In this document: positions 1 to 5,028 of the stretch, piece by piece | Layout of the letters: the number at the start of each line of letters is the position of its first letter | Position numbering within the stretch: position 1 is the first letter of the stretch | Assembly: GCA_013815405.1 (NCBI GenBank) | Contig: JACDGF010000202.1 | Span: 1-5,028 of the forward strand | Direction: 5' to 3' | Length of the DNA: 5,028 nucleotides | Origin: Caulobacteraceae bacterium | Lineage (GTDB): Bacteria; Pseudomonadota; Alphaproteobacteria; Caulobacterales; Caulobacteraceae | Notes under the pieces: model-generated | The model's database searches: none | Seen by the model: only the letters and a program-made list of their open reading frames with translations | Told to the model about the DNA's origin: nothing | Program-made: the position numbers and the translations under genes

Positions 1-679
1 GCTGGCGGCGATCGAGGCGAGCCTGACCGGCGCGGACGACGCCGTCGCGCCGGCCGCGGGTCTGCGCCGGGCGCTGGCGGCGCGCGGGCTCTCCAGCCAG
101 CATATGCTCGACCTCATCGAGGCCTTTCGCCGGGACGTGACCAAGAGCCGCTACGCCGACTGGGGCGAGTTGATAGACTATTGCCGCTATTCCGCCTGGC
201 CCGTCGGCCGCTTCGTGCTCGACGTTCACGGCGAGAGCCGGGCGGCGTGGCCGGCGTCGGACGCGCTTTGCGGGGCGCTGCAGGTGATCAACCACCTGCA
301 GGACTGCGGCGAAGACTACCGGGCGCTCGACCGGGTCTATCTGCCGACGGACGATCTCACCCGCGCCGGCCTCACCGCGGCGGCGCTGGGCGAACCTCGC
401 GCCGGGCCGGCCCTGCTGGGCGTGATCGGCGCCCTGTCGCGGAGGGTCGAGGGTCTGCTCGGTGAGGCCCGCGCCCTGGGCCCCGCGGTGCGCGACCTTC
501 GCCTCTCCCTGGAGATCGGCGTCATCGAGGCGCTGGCGCGAAGCCTGAACCGGCGCCTCGCCCGGCGCGATCCCCTCGCCCAGCGCGTGCATCACCGGCC
601 GATCGAGGCCCTGGGCGTGGCGCTGCTGGGGGCCGGCCGGTCGGCGGGCGCGCGGCTCTTCGCCCCGGCCGCGCCATGA
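1..679 (+). CDS. hpnC: HpnC, hydroxysqualene synthase (3' part; 5' end outside window)
   Basis: This trans-isoprenyl diphosphate synthase of the squalene/phytoene synthase family is known to convert presqualene diphosphate to hydroxysqualene in the HpnCDE route. The reading frame is open from base 2, its first complete codon, with no stop back to the left edge, so the ATG at 104 is internal and the gene starts upstream. The family's first aspartate-rich motif (DDxAD type) should lie just before the window. The second is visible as DCGED at 302-316, within NHLQDCGEDYR and followed by RVYLP. The segments YADWGELIDYCRYSAWPVGR (about 158-217) and RRDPLAQRVH near the C-terminus are also typical of HpnC. 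About 225 codons are present; roughly 60-70 N-terminal residues are probably missing, judged from a usual length near 285-290. The last bases overlap the hpnD start (ATGA). The DCGED form and the position before hpnD favour HpnC over a generic phytoene synthase. Confidence 0.93.
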   Translation, partial: LAAIEASLTGADDAVAPAAGLRRALAARGLSSQHMLDLIEAFRRDVTKSRYADWGELIDYCRYSAWPVGRFVLDVHGESRAAWPASDALCGALQVINHLQDCGEDYRALDRVYLPTDDLTRAGLTAAALGEPRAGPALLGVIGALSRRVEGLLGEARALGPAVRDLRLSLEIGVIEALARSLNRRLARRDPLAQRVHHRPIEALGVALLGAGRSAGARLFAPAAP

Positions 680-1503
680 CCGCCGTCGAATCCCAGGCCC
701 AGGCCTCCGGAAGCTCCTTCTACGCCGCCATGCGCCTGCTTCCCAAGGCCGAGCGGGAGGCGATGTTCGCCATCTACGCCTTCTGCCGCGAGGTCGACGA
801 CATCGCCGACGAGCCGGGGCCGACGATCGACGAGCGGCGCGCCTTGCTGGACGGATGGCGCCGCGACGTCCGCGCTCTCCATGTCGGGTCGGCGGCCCGG
901 CGCATGGGCGACCTCGTCGAGCCGGTCCGGCGCTTCGGCCTGGCCGAGGCCGACTTCCTGGCGGTGATCGACGGTATGGAAATGGATGTCGGCGAGGGGA
1001 TCCGCGCGCCCCCCTTCGCGACCCTGGACCTCTATTGCGACCGGGTGGCCAGCGCGGTGGGGCGCCTGTCGGTGCGGGTGTTCGGAATGGCGCCGGCGCC
1101 GGGTCGCGAGCTCGCCCATCATCTGGGCCGCGCTCTGCAGTTCACCAACATCCTGCGCGACCTGGACGAGGACGCCGCCGCCGGCCGGCTCTACCTCCCC
1201 GCCGAGGCCCTGGCGGCGGCCGGGATCGAGGCGCGCGAGCCGGAGGAGGTTTTGACCCAGCCCGGAATCGACCGGGCCTGCCGCTGGCTGGCCGCCCAGG
1301 CGCACGAGCACTATCGGGCCGCCGACCGCATCGTCGGCGCCCGCCCCGAGGGCCGCCTGCGACCGCCCCGCCTGATGAGCGGGGCCTACGGCGCGATCCT
1401 GCGGCGCATGGAGGCGACCGGCTGGGCCCCGCCCCGCCGGCGCGTCGGCCTGGGCAAGGGCGCCCTGACGTGGATCGTGCTGACGCGGGGGCTGGCGCGG
1501 TGA
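676..1503 (+). CDS. hpnD: HpnD, presqualene diphosphate synthase
   Basis: HpnD condenses two farnesyl diphosphates head-to-head to presqualene diphosphate, the first committed step of the HpnCDE squalene route. The 275-residue length fits the family. The first Mg-diphosphate binding motif is DDIAD at residues 41-45, in YAFCREVDDIADE. The second is DLDED at 162-166, in FTNILRDLDEDAAAGRLYLP, whose RLYLP end is a family hallmark. The segment YCDRVASAVGRLSVRVFG (120-137) is also conserved, and the C-terminal GWAPPRRR stretch (249-256) is common in HpnD. The ATG overlaps the hpnC stop as ATGA. Bases just upstream are C-rich with no Shine-Dalgarno, so translation is probably coupled to hpnC; this coupling is inferred. 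A phytoene synthase (CrtB) is the main alternative by sequence family, but hpnC, hpnE and shc alongside make HpnD far more likely. Confidence 0.95.
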   Translation: MTAVESQAQASGSSFYAAMRLLPKAEREAMFAIYAFCREVDDIADEPGPTIDERRALLDGWRRDVRALHVGSAARRMGDLVEPVRRFGLAEADFLAVIDGMEMDVGEGIRAPPFATLDLYCDRVASAVGRLSVRVFGMAPAPGRELAHHLGRALQFTNILRDLDEDAAAGRLYLPAEALAAAGIEAREPEEVLTQPGIDRACRWLAAQAHEHYRAADRIVGARPEGRLRPPRLMSGAYGAILRRMEATGWAPPRRRVGLGKGALTWIVLTRGLAR

Positions 1504-1657
1504 GGGAGCGGGCGCCTTTCCTCCCTTCCCTCCCTCCCCTTCATGGGGAGGGACGATCGCGAAGCGATCCGAGTGGGGAAGTCTTGATCATCTCCACCCT
1601 TGCGGGTTTTGCCGCACTTCCCCACCCCGCCGATGCTTCGCATCGTCTTCCCTCTCC
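1504..1657. other. hpnD-hpnE intergenic region
   Basis: This is the only sizeable break between the squalene genes. Bases 1504-1524 are unremarkable apart from the 9-mer GCGCCTTTC (1512-1520), which recurs after shc (4875-4883). The rest is the left arm, loop and most of the right arm of the inverted repeat described separately. No convincing promoter boxes or small gene are seen. A small stem ACCC/GGGT (1596-1599 with 1604-1607), running into TTTT at 1607-1610, vaguely resembles an intrinsic terminator. It is too short to call one, and hpnE and shc follow on the same strand. Confidence 0.7.
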
Positions 1658-1677
1658 ATGAAGGGGAGGGAGGGGAG
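1525..1677. repeat. Large imperfect inverted repeat (REP/MITE-like element) between hpnD and hpnE
   Basis: The two halves of this element are reverse complements over most of their length. The outer arms contain a perfect 19-base match (1528-1546 with 1656-1674). Pairing continues to 1525-1553 with 1649-1677, giving 29 positions, two of them G-U wobbles in RNA. An inner perfect 10-base match lies at 1573-1582 (GTGGGGAAGT) with 1616-1625 (ACTTCCCCAC). Each arm also has its own mini-hairpin: GATCGC/GCGATC around GAA (1555-1569) and CGATGC/GCATCG around TTC (1631-1645). The central loop (1583-1615) carries TGATCA at 1585-1590. The nested palindromic design resembles dispersed intergenic repeats that I recall from Caulobacterales-type genomes, but copy number cannot be checked here. 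No transposase is present. The right arm overlaps the annotated 5' end of hpnE and supplies its ATG and its only purine-rich SD-like stretch. Confidence 0.85.
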
Positions 1678-2917
1678 TACGCTGACGCGCGTCCACGTCG
1701 TTGGCGCGGGCTTGGCTGGTCTCTCCGCCGCCGTGGCCTTGGCGGCGAGGGGCGTGGCGGTCGATCTGATCGAGGCGTCGGCGCAGGCGGGGGGGCGGTG
1801 CAGGTCCTATCTCGACCCGGTGCTGGAGATGACCATCGACAACGGCAATCATCTGGTCCTGTCTGGCAACCGGGCGGTGTTCAACTATCTGCGCGTGATC
1901 GGGGCGGAGGATCGGCTGATCGGGCCGGACGAGGCGACGTTGGACTTCCACGACCTGCGCGACGGCGCGCGGTGGACGATCCGGCCCAATCCCGGCCCCC
2001 TGCCCTGGTGGGTGCTCTCGCCCCGGCGCCGCATCCCCGGGACCCGCGCCGCCGACTATCTGGCCCTGCTCGCCCTGACGGGGCCGCAAGGCGCGCGCCG
2101 GATCGACCAGGCGATGGCGCGCCGCGGGCCGCTGTGGGAGCGGCTGCTCGAACCGTTCCTGCTCGCGGCCTTGAACACCGAACCCCGGAGCGGGTCCGCC
2201 GCCCTGGCCGGGGCGGTGATCGGCGAATCCCTGGCCCGGGGGGGCAAGGCCTATCGGCCCCGCGTCGCCCACCCCGGCCTCTCGGCGGCTTTCGTCGACC
2301 CCGCCCTGGCGTTCCTGGCGGCGCGAGGCGCGCGGGTCCGGTTCGGCCAGCCGGCGCGGGCCCTGACCTTCGAGGGCGATCGGGTCACGGCGATCGCGAC
2401 CGCCGAGGGCGACATAGCGGTCGGCGACGGCGAGGCGGTGATCCTGGCGACGCCGCCGTGGATCAGCCGGGAGCTGGTTCCGGGCCTGGAGGCGCCCGAC
2501 GCCTTCAACGCCATCGTCAACGGCCATTTCAAGCTCGCGCCGCCGACCGGCGCGCCGCCCATCGTCGGGGTGATCGGGGGGGCGGCCCAGTGGATCTTCG
2601 CCTTTCCCGATCGCCTTTCGGTCACGGTGAGCGACGCCGGCGCGATGGCCGACCAGGGCCGCGACGACCTCGCGCACCTATTCTGGGGCGACATAGCCGC
2701 CGTCCTGGGACTTTCCGGCCCCCTCCCCCCCTGGCGGATCGTCAAGGAGCGCCGCGCCACCTTCGCCGCCACGCCCGAGCAGAACGCCAAGCGGCCGCCC
2801 GCCGCGACCCGCTGGGGCAACCTGGCGCTCGCCGGCGACTGGACCGCCACCGGGCTTCCGGCCACCATCGAGGGCGCTATCCGCTCGGGCCAAACCGCGG
2901 CGGCCGTGATAGGATAA
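1658..2917 (+). CDS. hpnE: HpnE, hydroxysqualene dehydroxylase (FAD-dependent)
   Basis: HpnE is a flavoprotein of the amine oxidase/phytoene desaturase superfamily that reductively removes the hydroxyl of hydroxysqualene to give squalene. The 419-residue reading has an N-terminal dinucleotide-binding fold, VHVVGAGLAGLSAA (12-25, with GxGxxG at 16-21), and an acidic residue for the FAD ribose at E39, followed by GGRCRSY (45-51). The DNGNHLVLSGN segment (61-71) is characteristic of HpnE. The C-terminal FAD-binding segment AGDWTATGLPATIEGAIRSG spans 392-411. The start is uncertain. ATG 1658 lies inside the repeat arm, has no Shine-Dalgarno upstream, and adds a charged tail (KGREGSTLT) before the fold. 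CTG at 1682, preceded by GGGGAG at 1672-1677, would begin close to the usual HpnE N-terminus. The stop is 4 bases before shc, implying co-translation. Carotenoid desaturases are the nearest alternative; the gene context argues against them. Confidence 0.93.
   Translation: MKGREGSTLTRVHVVGAGLAGLSAAVALAARGVAVDLIEASAQAGGRCRSYLDPVLEMTIDNGNHLVLSGNRAVFNYLRVIGAEDRLIGPDEATLDFHDLRDGARWTIRPNPGPLPWWVLSPRRRIPGTRAADYLALLALTGPQGARRIDQAMARRGPLWERLLEPFLLAALNTEPRSGSAALAGAVIGESLARGGKAYRPRVAHPGLSAAFVDPALAFLAARGARVRFGQPARALTFEGDRVTAIATAEGDIAVGDGEAVILATPPWISRELVPGLEAPDAFNAIVNGHFKLAPPTGAPPIVGVIGGAAQWIFAFPDRLSVTVSDAGAMADQGRDDLAHLFWGDIAAVLGLSGPLPPWRIVKERRATFAATPEQNAKRPPAATRWGNLALAGDWTATGLPATIEGAIRSGQTAAAVIG
1672..1677 (+). 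promoter_or_regulatory. Candidate hpnE ribosome binding site inside the repeat arm
   Basis: GGGGAG is the 3' end of a purine-rich run starting at 1661 and is the only Shine-Dalgarno-like sequence near the hpnE start. It lies downstream of ATG 1658, so it cannot serve that codon. It is 4 bases upstream of CTG 1682, which is rather close. It also forms part of the outer stem of the inverted repeat, pairing with 1525-1530, so it would be masked when the hairpin folds. Its role is inferred only from position and composition. Confidence 0.35.
2911..2914 (+). promoter_or_regulatory. shc ribosome binding site, within the hpnE 3' end
   Basis: AGGA lies 7 bases before the shc ATG (2922) and inside the last codons of hpnE. 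A second purine stretch, AAGG (2916-2919), sits only 2 bases from the ATG. The site supports the ATG at 2922 as the true shc start and fits translational coupling with hpnE. Confidence 0.6.
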
Positions 2918-2921
2918 GGCG

Positions 2922-4865
2922 ATGGACGACGCTTCCGCCCTGCACTCCACGGTCAATCTGGACGACGCGGTGAACCGCGCCGCGGCCGCGCTCGCGGGGC
3001 GCCAAAAGAGCGATGGCCACTGGCTGTTCGAGTTGGAGGCGGACGCCACCATCCCGGCCGAATATATCCTGCTGACGCATTATCTGGGGGAGCCGGCCGA
3101 CCTCGATCTGGAGCGCAAGATCGGCGCCTATCTGCGGCGGGTCCAGGCGGCCCACGGCGGTTGGCCGCTGCATCATGGCGGCGGCTTCGACGTCAGCGCC
3201 ACGGTCAAGGCCTATTTCGCCTTGAAGATGATCGGCGACGACCCGGCCGCGCCGCACATGGCCGCCGCCCGCCAAGCCATGCTGGAGCACGGCGGCGCGG
3301 GAGCGTGCAATGTCTTCACCCGCATCCTCCTGGCGCTTTTCGGCGCAATCGGCTGGCGCGCGGTTCCCCGGATACCGGTGGAGATCATCGCCCTGCCCTC
3401 CTGGTTCCCGATCCATCTCTCCAAGATCTCCTATTGGGCGCGGACGGTGATCGTGCCTTTGCTGGTGTTGCGGGCTCTCAAGCCACAGGCGCGCAACCCG
3501 CGCGGCGTGCGCATCGACGAGCTGTTCACCGCGCCGCCGGCCGGCCTTCGCGGCCTGCCCCGCGGCGCCCACCAGAAGGAGCCCTGGGCCAGCGGCTTCT
3601 TTCTCTTGGACGCCGTGCTCCGGGTTGTCGAACCACTTTTCCCCAAGGCGGGACGCCGTCGCGCGATCGCCAAGTGCGAAGCCTTCGTCACCAAGCGGCT
3701 GAACGGCGAGGACGGGCTGGGCGCGATCTTCCCGGCCATGGCCAATGCGGTGATGATGTACGCCGCCCTGGGGATCGGCGCGGACGATCCGCGCCGGGCC
3801 ACCGCCCGCGCCTCGATCGAGAAGCTGCTGGTGGTCAGGGAGGCCGAGGCCTATTGCCAGCCGTGCCTCTCGCCGGTGTGGGACACCGCCCTGGCCGCCC
3901 ACGCCCTTCTGGAGGCCGGCGATCCGCAGAGCGAGGCGTCGGCGCGGCGGGCGCTCGATTGGCTGGCGCCGCTGCAGGTGCTGGACGTGGCGGGCGACTG
4001 GGCGGAGCAGCGGCCGGGCGTGCGGCCCGGCGGCTGGGCCTTCCAGTACCGCAACGACCACTATCCCGACCTCGACGACACCGCCGTGGTGGTGATGGCC
4101 ATGGACCGCGCCGGGCCGCCGGGCGACTTCCGCCAGGCGATCGCTCGGGGGGCGGAATGGGTCGAGGGGATGCAGAGCGCGAACGGCGGCTGGGGCGCCT
4201 TCGACGCCGACAACACTTTCCACTACCTCAACAACATCCCCTTCGCCGACCACGGCGCCCTGCTCGATCCCCCGACGGCCGACGTGGCGGCGCGGTGCGT
4301 GAGCATGCTGGCCCAACTGGGCGAAAGCCCGTCGAGCCCACGGATGAAGGCGGCACTGGCCTATCTCGCGCGCGAACAGGCGGCCGACGGAAGCTGGTTC
4401 GGCCGCTGGGGGGTCAACTATGTCTACGGGACCTGGTCGGCGCTCTGCGCCCTCAACGCGGCGGGCCTGACGCCGGACGCGCCCGTGGTCGCCAAGGGCG
4501 CGGACTGGCTGACCGCCATCCAGAACGGCGACGGCGGCTGGGGCGAAGGCTGCGACAGCTACGCCCTGGATTACGCGGGCTACCAACCGGCGCCGTCGGT
4601 CCCCTCCCAGACCGCCTGGGCGCTGCTGGGCCTGATGGCCGCCGGGCGCGCCGATCATCCGGCCGTGGGGCGCGGAATCGCCTGGCTCGCGGCGCGGCAG
4701 GGGGCGGACGGCGGGTGGGCCGAGGACGCCTACACCGGCGGCGGCTTCCCCCGCGTCTTCTATCTGCGCTACCACGGCTACCGCCAGATATTCCCCCTCT
4801 GGGCGTTGGCCGGCTACCGCAACCTCATCCGCGGCAACAGCGGACGGACGGGGCTGGGAATGTGA
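2922..4865 (+). CDS. shc: Squalene-hopene cyclase (HpnF/Shc)
   Basis: This class II triterpene cyclase protonates squalene and cyclises it to hop-22(29)-ene and hopan-22-ol at the inner membrane, as a monotopic enzyme. The 647-residue length fits the family. The catalytic DxDD motif is DLDD at 383-386, in HYPDLDDTAVV, preceded by GWAFQYRN (371-378). QW repeats (QxxxGxW) lie at 28-34, 75-81, 418-424, 486-492, 534-540 and 593-599. Compared from memory with the Alicyclobacillus enzyme, the active-site aromatics appear kept: W172, W320 (SPVWDT), F374, W496, Y502, F609, F613, Y617 and Y620 at positions equivalent to W169, W312, F365, W489, Y495, F601, F605, Y609 and Y612. R458 replaces the histidine partner of the acid (H451), as I recall for proteobacterial enzymes. 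Start ATG 2922 has an AGGA 7 bases upstream and follows hpnE by 4 bases. I see no truncation or frameshift, so the enzyme is probably active. Confidence 0.97.
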   Translation: MDDASALHSTVNLDDAVNRAAAALAGRQKSDGHWLFELEADATIPAEYILLTHYLGEPADLDLERKIGAYLRRVQAAHGGWPLHHGGGFDVSATVKAYFALKMIGDDPAAPHMAAARQAMLEHGGAGACNVFTRILLALFGAIGWRAVPRIPVEIIALPSWFPIHLSKISYWARTVIVPLLVLRALKPQARNPRGVRIDELFTAPPAGLRGLPRGAHQKEPWASGFFLLDAVLRVVEPLFPKAGRRRAIAKCEAFVTKRLNGEDGLGAIFPAMANAVMMYAALGIGADDPRRATARASIEKLLVVREAEAYCQPCLSPVWDTALAAHALLEAGDPQSEASARRALDWLAPLQVLDVAGDWAEQRPGVRPGGWAFQYRNDHYPDLDDTAVVVMAMDRAGPPGDFRQAIARGAEWVEGMQSANGGWGAFDADNTFHYLNNIPFADHGALLDPPTADVAARCVSMLAQLGESPSSPRMKAALAYLAREQAADGSWFGRWGVNYVYGTWSALCALNAAGLTPDAPVVAKGADWLTAIQNGDGGWGEGCDSYALDYAGYQPAPSVPSQTAWALLGLMAAGRADHPAVGRGIAWLAARQGADGGWAEDAYTGGGFPRVFYLRYHGYRQIFPLWALAGYRNLIRGNSGRTGLGM

Positions 4866-4959
4866 GGGGGAAGAGCGCCTTTCATCCTTCGCGAAGCGCC
4901 TCCAAATGCACCAATGTCCCTTCTCCCCCTGCGGGAGAAGGTGGCCGGGGCGGTGGACA
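4866..4959. other. shc-hpnG intergenic region
   Basis: This short gap holds no gene. It contains GCGCCTTTC (4875-4883), shared with the hpnD-hpnE gap, then a 10-base palindrome CTTCGCGAAG (4887-4896) and the hairpin at 4919-4941. There is no T-run that would make either palindrome an intrinsic terminator, so read-through into the next gene is expected. No clear promoter is visible. Confidence 0.65.
4919..4941. repeat. Perfect short inverted repeat (hairpin) upstream of hpnG
   Basis: Arms CCTTCTCCC (4919-4927) and GGGAGAAGG (4933-4941) are exact reverse complements around a 5-base loop, CCTGC. A GC-rich tail follows rather than Ts, so it is unlikely to terminate transcription. It resembles a common short intergenic palindrome that I recall from Caulobacterales-like genomes, and may be a REP-type unit or an mRNA-processing or stability element. 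The right arm is also the best purine-rich run before the next gene, but it is 18 bases from the GTG, too far for a normal Shine-Dalgarno. Confidence 0.8.
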
Positions 4960-5028
4960 GTGACGGGCGAGGTTCTCGTCTTGGTCGGCATGGGGCGCGA
5001 GGCGCGCATCGTGGGGGCGGGAGCGATC
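4960..5028 (+). CDS. hpnG: Probable HpnG, hopanoid-associated nucleoside phosphorylase (5' fragment)
   Basis: Twenty-three codons are present, open to the right edge. The reading (V/M)TGEVLVLVGMGREARIVGAG has the hydrophobic first strand, then a G-M-x-REARI segment and a Gly-rich turn. This is what I expect at the N-terminus of HpnG, the nucleosidase/phosphorylase-like protein that removes adenine from adenosylhopane to give phosphoribosylhopane in extended hopanoid synthesis. GTG 4960 is chosen because it includes the whole first strand. ATG 4990 is in frame but would cut into it. No strong Shine-Dalgarno is visible: GGTGG at 4952-4956 is close (3 bases) and GGGG at 4947-4950 is 9 bases away. 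Its place directly after shc matches common hpn operon order. The fragment is short, so the call rests partly on context. Confidence 0.7.
   Translation, partial: MTGEVLVLVGMGREARIVGAGAI

Noticed and set aside
104..679. hpnC starting at ATG 104 as a complete short gene
   Set aside because: The same frame is open to the left edge with family-like sequence, and a start at 104 would lack the first aspartate-rich motif. The gene is cut by the window, not short.
592..1311. Minus-strand frame of 239 codons opposite hpnC/hpnD
   Set aside because: It spans the hpnC-hpnD junction antisense to two motif-bearing genes and shows no recognisable domain.
1596..1610. Intrinsic terminator (ACCC/GGGT stem running into TTTT)
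   Set aside because: A 4-base stem with four Ts that partly overlap the stem is too weak, and the pathway genes continue downstream on the same strand.
1525..1677. CRISPR array or tRNA-like structure
   Set aside because: There is a single inverted repeat, no direct repeats with regular spacers, and no cloverleaf pairing.
1541..2677. Minus-strand frame of 378 codons opposite hpnE, and a plus-strand frame from 1600 in another phase
   Set aside because: Both are low-complexity, Arg/Gly/Pro-rich shadows of hpnE that extend into the repeat element.
4919..4941. Intrinsic terminator after shc
   Set aside because: The 9-base stem is good but is followed by GTGGCC-type sequence with no T-run.
3161..4963. 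Open reading frame of 600 codons on the plus strand in another frame of shc
   Set aside because: The translation is dominated by Arg, Gly and Pro with no family motifs, while the overlapping shc frame carries DxDD and QW motifs throughout.
2877..5009. Open reading frame of 710 codons on the minus strand, opposite shc
   Set aside because: It lies antisense to a clearly conserved squalene-hopene cyclase and runs through the intergenic hairpin. Its translation is Arg/Gly/His/Pro-rich with no recognisable domain. Such stop-free antisense frames are expected from GC-rich codon bias.

Overview
The window carries the central part of a bacterial hopanoid (hpn) biosynthesis operon, all on the + strand. 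In order it holds the 3' part of hpnC, complete hpnD, hpnE and shc (hpnF), and the first 23 codons of a gene that looks like hpnG. The DNA is strongly GC-rich, with codon third positions mostly G or C. The HpnC-HpnD-HpnE route to squalene, used in place of a single squalene synthase, points to a proteobacterium. The GC bias, the protein motifs and the style of the intergenic palindromic repeats suggest an alphaproteobacterium, perhaps of the Caulobacterales (Caulobacter/Phenylobacterium/Brevundimonas type). That placement is from memory of repeat style and is tentative.

Layout: hpnC is open at the left edge and runs to 679. hpnD (676-1503) overlaps it by 4 bases (ATGA). A 154-base gap follows, almost filled by a large inverted-repeat element (about 1525-1677) whose right arm runs into the 5' end of hpnE. 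hpnE ends at 2917 and shc starts 4 bases later (2922-4865). A 94-base gap with a second, simpler hairpin (4919-4941) precedes a GTG start at 4960 for the hpnG-like gene, which is cut by the right edge.

The genes form one linear pathway. HpnD joins two farnesyl diphosphates into presqualene diphosphate, HpnC converts this to hydroxysqualene, HpnE reduces it to squalene with a flavin, and Shc cyclises squalene to hopene/hopanol. HpnG acts later, on the adenosyl side chain of extended C35 hopanoids. All family motifs that fall inside the window look intact.

No new system is visible. The least ordinary feature is the hpnD-hpnE repeat. Its outer stem (29 paired positions including two G-U wobbles) would bury both the only nearby ATG and the only Shine-Dalgarno-like sequence of hpnE. 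The large minus-strand and alternate-frame open frames, including one of 710 codons opposite shc, are GC-driven shadows and were not annotated.
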